Part shown: in pieces, positions 41,893 through 49,850 of the stretch
How the letters are laid out: the number at the start of each line of letters is the position of its first letter
Numbering within the stretch: position 1 is the stretch's first letter
The notes under the pieces: generated by a model
The model's database searches: none
What the model saw: only the letters and a program-made list of their open reading frames with translations
Told to the model about the DNA's origin: nothing
Source of the DNA: Sphingobacteriales bacterium
GTDB taxonomy: Bacteria; Bacteroidota; Bacteroidia; Chitinophagales; Chitinophagaceae
Direction of reading: 5' to 3'
Assembly: GCA_003963365.1 (NCBI GenBank)
Contig: RXJG01000002.1
Location: 670,774-734,773, forward strand
Length of the DNA: 64,000 nt
Translations under genes and position numbers: made by a program

Positions 41893-43413
41893 ATGGGTTT
41901 TATCATTTTTATTGTTGCCTCGGTTTTAACCCTCGCCGGTTTATATGGCTGTTTTAAAAAAGCCGGTATCGAACCATGGAAAGCACTCATCCCCATCGTT
42001 AACAGCTGGTGGATGCTGGATAAGATGCAGATAAAAAAGCATTGGTTCTGGCTGCAGTTCATTCCTATTGCCGGACAGTTTATCACCGTCTGGATACTGA
42101 TAAAATTTGTAGAACACTTCAGCCGGTTTTCATTGTTGCATCATGCAGCAGCAGTGTTCCTGCCCTTTGTTTATTTTCCCTATCTCGGTTTTTCTCAAAA
42201 TGAAAAATGGGGCGGGGTGGAAGCTATGAAACGTTACAAAAAAGGTGGGGCAAGGGAATGGATTGATGCCGCTGTGTTTGCTGTGGTAGCTGCCACCATC
42301 ATCCGCACTTTTGTTTTTGAAGCCTATACCATTCCTTCGGGTTCAATGGAGAAAACATTACTGGTGAATGATTTTTTGTTTGTAAATAAAATTAAGTACG
42401 GTGCCCGCCTGCCGATGACCCCTTTATCATTTCCTTTTGTACATAATTTTTTGCCTTTTAGTAATAATGCAAGAAAATCTTATTTAGAGTGGATAAAACT
42501 GCCCTACAAAAGATTAAAGGGTTATGCGGAGATACAGAGAGGCGATGTAGTGGTATTTAACTTCCCTGCAGGCGATACTGTTATTCCGGAGTTGGGTACG
42601 GTTAATCCATATTACGATGTACTGAGAGATCAGTTCAATGGCAACCGGGATGCATTGCTGGAAAGATATAATATACTGGTTCACCCGGTTGATAAAACAG
42701 ATAATTATATCAAGCGTTGTATAGGTACTCCCGGTGATAAATTAGAAATCATAAACCAGGAAGTATTCATTAATGGACAAAAACAAACTCCACCACTACA
42801 TCACCAGTTTTCTTATTGGGTATCTAACAGCAATGGTGCAGAAATTTCAGAAGAAACATTTAAAGAGGCAGGATGTAATGTTGGGTATGAAGATAATTCC
42901 CGTAACGATGTACAGGGTTATATACCGGAGTTAAAGTCTTATTATGTAAACCTTACAGACGATGCAAAAGATAAGCTGAGTAAAGTACCTGGTATAGTGG
43001 TTAAACAAAATATACAGCAGTATAAAGATCTTGCGCCACGTTCACTTTTCCCTAATGATACTATTCACAAGTGGAGTATTGATAATTATGGCCCTTTCAT
43101 TATTCCTAAAAAAGGAATGACTGTTACGTTAGATAAAAACAATTATACTATTTACGAAAGAGCTATCCGTGTTTATGAAGGCAACAGTTTAGAAGACAGG
43201 AATGGTAAATATGTGATCAACGGTACAGAAACCAATCAGTATACTTTTAAATACGATTATTACTGGATGATGGGTGATAACCGCCATGGTTCACAGGATA
43301 GCCGTTTCTGGGGTTTTGTTCCTGAAACACATATTGTGGGTTCGGCTTCCCTGATATGGATGAGCTGGGATAAAGGGCCGAGATGGAACCGTTTGTTTCA
43401 ATCAATAAAATAA
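41893..43413 (+). CDS. lepB: signal peptidase I, long Bacteroidetes form
   Basis: It removes signal peptides from exported proteins at the inner membrane. The 506 residues begin with an extra hydrophobic domain of about 110 residues (three helices, DUF5684-like; LYGCFKKAGIEPWKALIPI) that precedes the usual transmembrane anchor. The catalytic Ser is S151 in IPSGSMEKTL and the general base is K274 in DNYIKRCIGTPGD. Late boxes are MMGDNRHGSQDSR and GFVPETHIVG. A long insert between boxes C and D accounts for the size, as in other Bacteroidetes. It ends at the terminator 43444-43465. Confidence 0.94.
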   Translation: MGFIIFIVASVLTLAGLYGCFKKAGIEPWKALIPIVNSWWMLDKMQIKKHWFWLQFIPIAGQFITVWILIKFVEHFSRFSLLHHAAAVFLPFVYFPYLGFSQNEKWGGVEAMKRYKKGGAREWIDAAVFAVVAATIIRTFVFEAYTIPSGSMEKTLLVNDFLFVNKIKYGARLPMTPLSFPFVHNFLPFSNNARKSYLEWIKLPYKRLKGYAEIQRGDVVVFNFPAGDTVIPELGTVNPYYDVLRDQFNGNRDALLERYNILVHPVDKTDNYIKRCIGTPGDKLEIINQEVFINGQKQTPPLHHQFSYWVSNSNGAEISEETFKEAGCNVGYEDNSRNDVQGYIPELKSYYVNLTDDAKDKLSKVPGIVVKQNIQQYKDLAPRSLFPNDTIHKWSIDNYGPFIIPKKGMTVTLDKNNYTIYERAIRVYEGNSLEDRNGKYVINGTETNQYTFKYDYYWMMGDNRHGSQDSRFWGFVPETHIVGSASLIWMSWDKGPRWNRLFQSIK

Positions 43414-43443
43414 CTTAATTTGGTCAGCCGTTATAAAACAGGG

Positions 43444-43465
43444 TCCCCGACAGTGGTGTCGGGGA
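43444..43465 (+). terminator. intrinsic terminator behind lepB
   Basis: A 9-bp perfect stem (TCCCCGACA with TGTCGGGGA) with loop GTGG is followed by five T's. Confidence 0.88.
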
Positions 43466-43489
43466 TTTTTGTCTTTTAAAAGTTATGAT

Positions 43490-43978
43490 ATGAACAGACA
43501 AGAATTTCACTTTGAATATGAAGTGTATGATTCCATGGATGAGCTAACAGAAGAAGATGCCTGGTTATTGGATGAAGCAAGAGAAGTAACTCAAAATGCT
43601 TATGCTCCTTATTCAAAGTTTAAAGTGGGTGCGGCAGCCAAATTACTGAATGGTGAAGTGGTAAAAGGATCTAACCAGGAAAATGCTTCTTTCCCTGCCG
43701 GGTTATGTGCGGAAAGAGTGTTGCTTTCCTCCGCCTCTTCATTATTTCCAAAGGTGGGTATTGAAACCATGGCCATCAGTTATGATAATGCCAATGGTGA
43801 AAGCGGCCAGCCAATATCGCCCTGCGGTATTTGCCGGCAATCTTTAAAAGAATTTGAAACAAGAACTAATCATTCCATTCGTATTATATTGGGTGGTATG
43901 CACGGCAAGGTGTTTGTGATCCCTAATGCAGATTTTTTATTGCCCCTCTCTTTTACCGGGGAAGATTTAAGGAGATAG
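43490..43978 (+). CDS. cdd: cytidine deaminase
   Basis: It deaminates cytidine and deoxycytidine to uridine forms for pyrimidine salvage. The 162 residues have the zinc-binding CDA motifs: C73-A-E75 in LCAERVLL, and C112/C115 in SPCGICRQ. The segment YAPYSKFKVGAAA is the usual substrate-pocket start. The start is the ATG at 43490, just downstream of the lepB terminator; the upstream frame begins inside the terminator T-run. It converges with the alanine-dehydrogenase-like gene across 15 bases. Confidence 0.95.
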   Translation: MNRQEFHFEYEVYDSMDELTEEDAWLLDEAREVTQNAYAPYSKFKVGAAAKLLNGEVVKGSNQENASFPAGLCAERVLLSSASSLFPKVGIETMAISYDNANGESGQPISPCGICRQSLKEFETRTNHSIRIILGGMHGKVFVIPNADFLLPLSFTGEDLRR

Positions 43979-43993
43979 CAGTACCAGAAAATA

Positions 43994-45196
43994 TTAACCG
44001 GCTGCATATTCTTTTAAATAAGCATAGGTACCGGTAAGTTGACCCTGCTTAACCATGGTTGCTCTTTCAATAATGGGTGATCCGCCTTTAACCAGGTATT
44101 CAATTACATATTTCATCAACTGTTCACCAAAATAACGACTGGCATCTCTGGGTAATTCATTGGGTAAATTTCCAACAGCCATTAGATCAACTGAGTTGGC
44201 ACTGCCTGCCTTTACTCTTTGCAAACTAGTTTTATCAACTGCATAAATAGGATCGTCAATAGTTGAATCACCAATATTAACAGGAATAGAACCCTTGGTA
44301 TCGTTCGTAATATCTGCTATTGATAAAATTTTAAAGTCAGGCGATTGAAATTCTTCAATACTAAATAAATGCGGGACATCTTTATCCCAATACACGCCGT
44401 TCATTAAAATATCGGTTTGCTTGGCAAAGGGACTAAAAACACATTTGTATTCTTCCGGGTGATCGTGAAAATTTTCCCGGTTATAGGTACCATCATCTTT
44501 GCGAATGTACAAGTCTCTTCCTTTCAGATGAACATACACGGGGTAATCGAATTGTTTGTGCAAATAATCAAATGGTTCCACTTCATGTATGCCCATCAGG
44601 TTCATAATCTCCAGCACACCATGCGCCACACGACCACTTCCCGTAACAGCAATCTTTAATGCAGCGGGAAGTTTTAAACCAAAATAAGTATGAATCAGGT
44701 TGCGGTAATCTTTACAATCTTTAACACGCCCCAGTTTGTATAAACCAGTTCTGTTTCCATATGCCATCATTCCATTATGTGCCCCCACAATTCCGGCAAA
44801 AAAACCAAAACCAATAATACGCTGCCCGTCATCATGGGTTAAACACTCATAATCGATAAGTGTAATTTTTTGTTCAATTATTTTTTTAAACAATGCCCGG
44901 TTATGCTCCTGTGCTTTTTTGGTATGTGAAAAGAAGAGATAGGTTTTGCCAGACAATAATAAGTGCGTTGGTACTTCTTTGATGCCCAGCAGCACATCAC
45001 ATTCACTCATATCCTCTTTCACTTCAATTCCCATCGCTTTATATTCTTTATCACTAAAGCAACGGGCGGGGGAGTGCTGGGCAATAATTTTTACATCAGC
45101 CAGGTTACGGTGAATCCAACGGCATTGTTCGGGTGTGAGGGCAACCCGGTTATCTGCAGGAATTTTTTCTTCCCGTATTAATCCAATGGTAAGCAT
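43994..45196 (-). CDS. NAD(P)-dependent oxidoreductase, alanine dehydrogenase/saccharopine dehydrogenase-like
   Basis: A 400-residue protein of the AlaDH/PNT superfamily. The N-terminal catalytic domain starts IGLIREEKIPADNRVALTP, typical of alanine and saccharopine (lysine-forming) dehydrogenases. The Rossmann domain carries KIAVTGSGRVAHGVLEIM near residue 200. It is shorter on glycine-rich detail than true alanine dehydrogenase and aligns better in layout with LYS1-type proteins. The substrate is undecided. It diverges from hscB. Confidence 0.78.
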   Translation of the reverse strand: MLTIGLIREEKIPADNRVALTPEQCRWIHRNLADVKIIAQHSPARCFSDKEYKAMGIEVKEDMSECDVLLGIKEVPTHLLLSGKTYLFFSHTKKAQEHNRALFKKIIEQKITLIDYECLTHDDGQRIIGFGFFAGIVGAHNGMMAYGNRTGLYKLGRVKDCKDYRNLIHTYFGLKLPAALKIAVTGSGRVAHGVLEIMNLMGIHEVEPFDYLHKQFDYPVYVHLKGRDLYIRKDDGTYNRENFHDHPEEYKCVFSPFAKQTDILMNGVYWDKDVPHLFSIEEFQSPDFKILSIADITNDTKGSIPVNIGDSTIDDPIYAVDKTSLQRVKAGSANSVDLMAVGNLPNELPRDASRYFGEQLMKYVIEYLVKGGSPIIERATMVKQGQLTGTYAYLKEYAAG

Positions 45197-45249
45197 CGCT
45201 GTTGTTTAAAGGTGGCGCAATTTACGGCTTCTGTTTCACATTCAACCGC

Positions 45250-45257
45250 TACTTTTG
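45250..45257 (+). promoter_or_regulatory. -7 box (TACTTTTG) directly before hscB
   Basis: This is an exact TAnnTTTG match ending 4 bases before the ATG at 45262. The predicted transcription start falls at or beyond the start codon, suggesting a leaderless mRNA. Confidence 0.5.
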
Positions 45258-45261
45258 TCAT

Positions 45262-45780
45262 ATGAATTATTTTGAATTGTTTGAAATGCCCGTTAGCCTG
45301 AAAGTGGATGCAGCAGCTTTGGCGAAAAAATATTTTGAACTGCAAAAGAAATATCACCCTGATTATTATTCCACCGCAAGCAATGAGGTGCAGGCGGAAG
45401 TATTAGAAAAAGTGGCACATATTAATAGAGCATTTAAAACTTTTAAAAACCCAGATGAAACAATCAAATATGTGCTCATACAAAAAGGTTTGCTGGAAGA
45501 AGAGGAAAAATATCAATTGCCACCTGATTTTTTAATGGAGATGATGGAGCTGAATGAAGCGTTAGCAGAAGCAGCATTTGGTGACGCTGGTAGTTTGGAT
45601 GAAATAAAGATGAGCATGGAAAATGCGGAGAAAGAAATTTATTTACCAGTACAATCTATTATTGAAAATTATAAGGATGGCGATACCTCTGAGGCAGCAC
45701 TGCTTAAAGTGAAAGAATATTATTACAAAAAAAAATACCTCAACCGGCTCAAAGAACAGTTGAAACAGAACGAAATTTGA
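45262..45780 (+). CDS. hscB: Fe-S cluster co-chaperone HscB
   Basis: A J-domain co-chaperone that delivers IscU to the Hsp70 HscA during Fe-S cluster transfer. The 172 residues open with NYFELFEMPVSLKVD, and the HPD motif is at residues 32-34. The C-terminal domain is the HscB oligomerisation/IscU-binding helical bundle (about 85-165). The start is the ATG at 45262; the frame is open 20 codons upstream through the divergent promoter region. No isc genes are adjacent. Confidence 0.92.
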   Translation: MNYFELFEMPVSLKVDAAALAKKYFELQKKYHPDYYSTASNEVQAEVLEKVAHINRAFKTFKNPDETIKYVLIQKGLLEEEEKYQLPPDFLMEMMELNEALAEAAFGDAGSLDEIKMSMENAEKEIYLPVQSIIENYKDGDTSEAALLKVKEYYYKKKYLNRLKEQLKQNEI

Positions 45781-45826
45781 TTTTACTGTTCAGCATTTTC
45801 CCATTACATTTGCAGCCCCTGAAATG

Positions 45827-45911
45827 AGTTTAAAGGTTCAATGGTTTAATAGTTGAAAGCCGTAGCATTAACTCTTAAACCTTTTAACGGAGAAACCTTT
45901 TAAACTTTCAC
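45827..45911. repeat. inverted heptad arms between hscB and tRNA-Leu
   Basis: The left arm, 45827-45854, is AGTTTAA, AGGTTCA, ATGGTTT, AATAGTT. The right arm, 45870-45911, is AACTCTT, AAACCTT, TTAACGG, AGAAACC, TTTTAAA, CTTTCAC. The spacer is 15 bases. The left arm is nearly the same as the left arm at 39314-39348. The right arm ends 2 bases before the tRNA. Confidence 0.65.
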
Positions 45912-45913
45912 CA

Positions 45914-45997
45914 GCCCAGATGGCGGAACTGGTAGACGCGTCAGACTCAAAATCTGGTATTCGCAAGGATGTGCAGGTTCGATTCCTGTTCTGGGCA
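45914..45997 (+). tRNA. tRNA-Leu (anticodon CAA)
   Basis: An 84-base type II tRNA. The acceptor stem is GCCCAGA/TCTGGGC with discriminator A. The anticodon loop CTCAAAA gives anticodon CAA, and a variable arm follows (TATTCGCAAGGATGT). The T-loop is GTTCGATTC. CCA is not encoded. A strong terminator follows directly. Confidence 0.96.
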
Positions 45998-45998
45998 C

Positions 45999-46022
45999 AA
46001 TCCCAACTCAACAGTTGGGATT
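45999..46022 (+). terminator. intrinsic terminator behind tRNA-Leu
   Basis: A 10-bp perfect stem (AATCCCAACT with AGTTGGGATT), loop CAAC, runs into seven T's. It can also end the converging minus-strand gene poorly. Confidence 0.9.
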
Positions 46023-46029
46023 TTTTTAT

Positions 46030-46749
46030 TTAGAACAGGCTGTTGTAATAACTTACCAATTTAACGACATCTGCATTCTTCTTAAAATTGATTTTATTAC
46101 TGGCAATGTATGCATCCACTTCTCTTTGTTTGTCTGTCATCAAATCAAGCAAAGCAGATTTATCATTCCGGTAAAGTTTAATTGTTTTGTTACTGAAAAT
46201 ATAATAAGAGTTGTATTCAACAAACTCTTTTCTTACCTCACCGGATAATTCGTTTTTAATGGTTTGTATTACTTTTTCATTTTTCTTTATCAAATCAATC
46301 TTTCCCTCTGCTAATGCTTCATACAAATAGTTGCTATCCTGTTTATCTATTGCCGGAAAGCCAGACTTCAGTACTAAAAAACTTCCGGAATTAGAAAAGA
46401 TAGTATTGAAAACTACTTTTCGAACTACTTGTTTGTTGAATATAAATTTATTGTTTAACGAATCGGTGAAAGAAATTTCATTTTTTTCCTGGTTAAAACG
46501 TAGCAACATATTTTTCATAGTGGAGCCATTCAACAATATAATATTGGCAGGAGTAAACTGGCTTAATAAATAAGGCGAACCCTCAATATCGGGACTATAT
46601 TCGGTTGGTATAAGGTTCTTGCCGGTGTAGGGGTCAAAAGTACGGATGTTGAACCCGGTATTGCTTGCCACAGCTTCTACCTGTGCTACCGATTCAAAGT
46701 TCAGCATGGTTAGAATTATAGGAAGTAAAAAGCATTTAGTGTATTTCAT
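46030..46749 (-). CDS. secreted protein of unknown function
   Basis: A 239-residue protein with a signal peptide (KYTKCFLLPIILTMLNFESVAQ). The mature part is of mixed alpha/beta type, with no recognised family, no T9SS tail and no catalytic motif. A run of charged residues occurs near 140-170 (KKNEKVIQTIKNELSGEVRK). It follows another small secreted-protein gene by 28 bases on the same strand, so the two are probably cotranscribed. Confidence 0.7.
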   Translation of the reverse strand: MKYTKCFLLPIILTMLNFESVAQVEAVASNTGFNIRTFDPYTGKNLIPTEYSPDIEGSPYLLSQFTPANIILLNGSTMKNMLLRFNQEKNEISFTDSLNNKFIFNKQVVRKVVFNTIFSNSGSFLVLKSGFPAIDKQDSNYLYEALAEGKIDLIKKNEKVIQTIKNELSGEVRKEFVEYNSYYIFSNKTIKLYRNDKSALLDLMTDKQREVDAYIASNKINFKKNADVVKLVSYYNSLF

Positions 46750-46777
46750 ACTGATATATTTTGTTTTCTAAGTTAAC

Positions 46778-47017
46778 TCAATTTTTTCTTCCGGTAATGG
46801 CATTAAAATTAAAACTAACCGATAGAAATGCTCCCGGTTGATAAACCGACTGGATCGGGATAACAAAACTGATGTTTACTTTATTGGTATCGTTATGTTT
46901 ACCTACACGTAAATATTTTGTCTGTTCTTTTTGCAGGTCATGCCTGATAATATAATTCTGGCTGAAAACAATATTATTCAGCAATAACAATAAAAAAACC
47001 GGAATTAACTTCTTCAT
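46778..47017 (-). CDS. small secreted protein of unknown function
   Basis: A 79-residue protein. The signal peptide (KKLIPVFLLLLLNNIVFSQ) is clear. The remainder is a short beta-rich segment (NKVNISFVIPIQSVYQPGAF, then SVSFNFNAI). The start is the ATG at 47017; the upstream in-frame extension has no signal character. It diverges from the acyl-CoA carboxylase gene and lies 28 bases ahead of the next secreted-protein gene. Confidence 0.6.
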   Translation of the reverse strand: MKKLIPVFLLLLLNNIVFSQNYIIRHDLQKEQTKYLRVGKHNDTNKVNISFVIPIQSVYQPGAFLSVSFNFNAITGRKN

Positions 47018-47117
47018 AAATTGTTTCGGGTAGTTGATTTGTACGTCAAAATAAATAAAATCATTCGTACGACCTATACCTGCAGACCGCATTTTCACAG
47101 CTCTACCTTTTGCCCCT

Positions 47118-47125
47118 TATCTTTG
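47118..47125 (+). promoter_or_regulatory. -7 box (TATCTTTG) for the carboxylase gene
   Basis: This is an exact TAnnTTTG match, 19 bases before the ATG at 47145. Confidence 0.5.
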
Positions 47126-47144
47126 CTTTATAACGATTGTAACT

Positions 47145-48797
47145 ATGAACCTTGATTTCAACCGCAATGAAGATACTTTAAAACTATCGCTGAGCGAAAT
47201 GCGCAGCCGCCTGGAAAAAATATATGAAGGCGGAGGGAAGAAAGCTGTTGATAAACAAAAAGAAAAAAATAAGCTCACTCCAAGAGAAAGAATTGAATAC
47301 CTCACGGATGAGGATAAACCTTTTATTGAAATAGGCGCTTTTGCCGGTTATGAAATGTATGCTGAATATGGTGGTTGTCCTGCCGGTGGTACCGTAGCAG
47401 GATTAGGATATGTAAGTGGCAGACAATGTATCATCGTCGCTAATGATCAAACCGTAAAAGCAGGTGCATGGTTTCCTATAACCGGTAAAAAGAATTTGCG
47501 GTTACAGGAAATGGCAATGGAAAATCGCCTGCCCATTATTTATCTTGTTGATAGTGCCGGTGTTTTTCTTCCTATGCAGGATGAGATATTCCCCGATAAA
47601 GAACATTTTGGAAGAATATTTAGAAACAATGCACAAATGAGTGCTATGGGTATTACGCAAATCGCCGCAGTGATGGGTGCCTGTGTTGCCGGTGGTGCTT
47701 ATTTGCCCATCATGAGTGATGAAACACTGATGGTAGAAAATAATGGCTCTATATTTTTAGCTGGTCCTTATTTGGTGAAGGCCGCCATTGGTGAAGATAT
47801 AGATGCAGAAACATTGGGCGGAGCGGTTACACATACTGAAATTTCAGGTATTGCTGATTATAAATTCAAGACAGAGCAGGAATGTTTGGATCATGTAAAG
47901 CGAATGATGAGTATGCTGGGTGAAAAAGAGAAAGCTGGGTTTGATCGTATTAAATCAGTTGCACCCAAAAAAAATCCGCAGGAGTTGTATGGAACTTTTC
48001 CCAATGATGGCAAACCTTACGATATGCTTGACATCATTGAACGTATTGTTGATGATAGTGCCTTTGAACAATTCAAAGAAGATTATGGAAAGACCATTGT
48101 TTGTGGTTATGGAAGAATTGATGGCTGGGCTGTTGGAATCGTAGCGAATCAACGCAAGATTGTAAAGAGTAAGAAAGGGGAGATGCAAATGGGCGGCGTT
48201 ATCTATAATGACAGTGCTGATAAAGCTGCAAGATTTATCATGAACTGCAATCAGAAAAAGATAGCATTGGTGTTTCTGCAGGATGTAACTGGTTTTATGG
48301 TGGGTTCAAGAAGTGAACATGCAGGCATTATTAAAGATGGGGCCAAACTGGTGAATGCCGTAGCTAATTCAGTTGTTCCTAAGATCACTATCATCATTGG
48401 TAATTCTTATGGTGCCGGCAATTATGCTATGTGCGGCAAGGCTTATGATCCAAGATTTATTTATGCATGGCCTACCGCTAAGATTGCCGTAATGGGTGGT
48501 GACCAGGCAGCAAAAACATTATTGCAAATACAAGTAGCCGCCATGAAAGCAAAGGCCCGCCCGGATGACCTGGTCGGACGGGGCAAGGAAGTATCTGCCG
48601 AAGAAGAAAAGAAATTACTGGATGAAATAAAAGGAAGATACGATCGTCAAACCACTCCTTATTATGCAGCAGCAAGATTATGGGTGGATGCCATAATTGA
48701 TCCGGTTGATACCAGGAAAGTAATTTCAGAGGGGATTAATGCGGCGAATCATAATCCGCATATCCCGGAATTTAAAACGGGTGTATTCCAGGTTTAA
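47145..48797 (+). CDS. acyl-CoA carboxylase carboxyltransferase (beta) subunit, MccB-like
   Basis: A 550-residue crotonase-fold carboxyltransferase that moves carboxyl from biotin to an acyl-CoA. The layout (YLVDSAGVFLPMQ, FPDKEHFGRIFRN, GACVAGGAYLP, SDETLMVEN) matches the methylcrotonyl-CoA carboxylase beta subunit more closely than the propionyl-CoA one, which suggests leucine degradation. The C-terminal oxyanion motif GNSYGAGNYAMCGKAY is present. No biotin-carrying alpha subunit is encoded nearby. It converges with the SirB1-like gene across 5 bases. Confidence 0.88.
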   Translation: MNLDFNRNEDTLKLSLSEMRSRLEKIYEGGGKKAVDKQKEKNKLTPRERIEYLTDEDKPFIEIGAFAGYEMYAEYGGCPAGGTVAGLGYVSGRQCIIVANDQTVKAGAWFPITGKKNLRLQEMAMENRLPIIYLVDSAGVFLPMQDEIFPDKEHFGRIFRNNAQMSAMGITQIAAVMGACVAGGAYLPIMSDETLMVENNGSIFLAGPYLVKAAIGEDIDAETLGGAVTHTEISGIADYKFKTEQECLDHVKRMMSMLGEKEKAGFDRIKSVAPKKNPQELYGTFPNDGKPYDMLDIIERIVDDSAFEQFKEDYGKTIVCGYGRIDGWAVGIVANQRKIVKSKKGEMQMGGVIYNDSADKAARFIMNCNQKKIALVFLQDVTGFMVGSRSEHAGIIKDGAKLVNAVANSVVPKITIIIGNSYGAGNYAMCGKAYDPRFIYAWPTAKIAVMGGDQAAKTLLQIQVAAMKAKARPDDLVGRGKEVSAEEEKKLLDEIKGRYDRQTTPYYAAARLWVDAIIDPVDTRKVISEGINAANHNPHIPEFKTGVFQV

Positions 48798-48802
48798 TGA
48801 CA

Positions 48803-49669
48803 TTAGAGAAGATCAGCTAACAATAACAATTCATTCCGCTTGTACCCGGTTTTGATATCATCAAAACATTTGGCCAGTTCTTCCAGTAACAATTGAATGA
48901 TGCGCTTTGTATTCATTGGCTTAAAATAGCCCGGAGAAAGCGGCATTGAGATTCTTTTGAAATAAGTTTCCACGTCTCTTTGTGTATACACCTGTCCGCT
49001 TAACGGGTCTATATAAAATACAATTTTCTGCGATGGGTCTTTTGGTAACTCATCTAAAAAAGTATCTTCTTCAAAATAGCCAATGATAAATTGCTTGGGT
49101 ATATTGATAATTCTAACAGGGATATCCAGTATTTCACATAGAGAAAGATACAGGATACCATTGGCCAATGAATTACCTTTTTTCCCTTCCACCGCTTTGT
49201 GAATTAAAAAATCATCCGGGTGACCATAAGAAATTTCACTGCCTTTTAATTTGTAGTAATTGTAAAGAATATTGTTGACTACATTCACCTGTTCCAGCGG
49301 AGTAAGATAGTTGTTCAGCTCCAGCCAAATGTTACGGCGAATTTTTTCTAATTCCTGGTAAACAGCCGTGGTGTTGAGATCGGGATACTGGTAACGGGCC
49401 ACCAGCAAAGCTCCATGAAACAAGTCAGGATCATCCTGTTTGCTCCATTCATAAAATTCAGCCTGCAGTTCCTGGAAATGTAAACGATGAATCAACAGTT
49501 CAATTCTTTCCTGCACTTCTTCATTGGGAGTATTCTCCCAAAGATCTTCTAAGTTGGGGATGATAGCCTTTCCAAATGAAATGATCTTATCACTAACGGT
49601 AATATACACCTCTTCATCAGGGTCGTCTATCAAATGCAGTAATGCGGATATCTCGGTAGTTTCTTTCAT
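48803..49669 (-). CDS. SirB1/transglutaminase-like protein
   Basis: A 288-residue cytosolic protein. The N-terminal third is helical and HEAT-like (SALLHLIDDPDEEVYITVSD). The SirB1 N-terminal (transglutaminase-like) domain follows, with FLIHKAVEGKKGNSLANGIL, then LCEILDIPVRIINIPKQFII. The Cys of true transglutaminases is replaced (GNSLANG), as is usual for this family, so enzymatic activity is doubtful. The function is unknown. Confidence 0.75.
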   Translation of the reverse strand: MKETTEISALLHLIDDPDEEVYITVSDKIISFGKAIIPNLEDLWENTPNEEVQERIELLIHRLHFQELQAEFYEWSKQDDPDLFHGALLVARYQYPDLNTTAVYQELEKIRRNIWLELNNYLTPLEQVNVVNNILYNYYKLKGSEISYGHPDDFLIHKAVEGKKGNSLANGILYLSLCEILDIPVRIINIPKQFIIGYFEEDTFLDELPKDPSQKIVFYIDPLSGQVYTQRDVETYFKRISMPLSPGYFKPMNTKRIIQLLLEELAKCFDDIKTGYKRNELLLLADLL

Positions 49670-49745
49670 TGGGTTTCTTTGATTATAAGACTAATGGGTT
49701 AACGGATTCAATATTCGAAATAGTTTTAATTATTTCTTAAAATAG

Positions 49746-49776
49746 TTTTCCACACATTTATAAAAACTGTGGATGA
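49746..49776. promoter_or_regulatory. inverted pair of near-consensus DnaA boxes
   Basis: TTTTCCACA (49746-49754) and TGTGGATGA (49768-49776) each differ from the DnaA box TTATCCACA by one base and face each other. They lie between the sucC terminator and the SirB1-like gene. This is weak evidence, noted because of the perfect pair at 16771-16793. Confidence 0.25.
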
Positions 49777-49797
49777 GGAATATTATTGTGTAAATAA

Positions 49798-49828
49798 AAA
49801 TGCCTTTAGCAAAAAACTAAAGGCATTT
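49798..49828 (-). terminator. intrinsic terminator behind sucC
   Basis: A 12-bp stem (AAATGCCTTTAG with CTAAAGGCATTT) has a 7-base loop. On the minus strand it is followed by U's, 23 bases after the sucC stop. Confidence 0.85.
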
Positions 49829-49850
49829 ACACAATAAATTTTATAAACTA

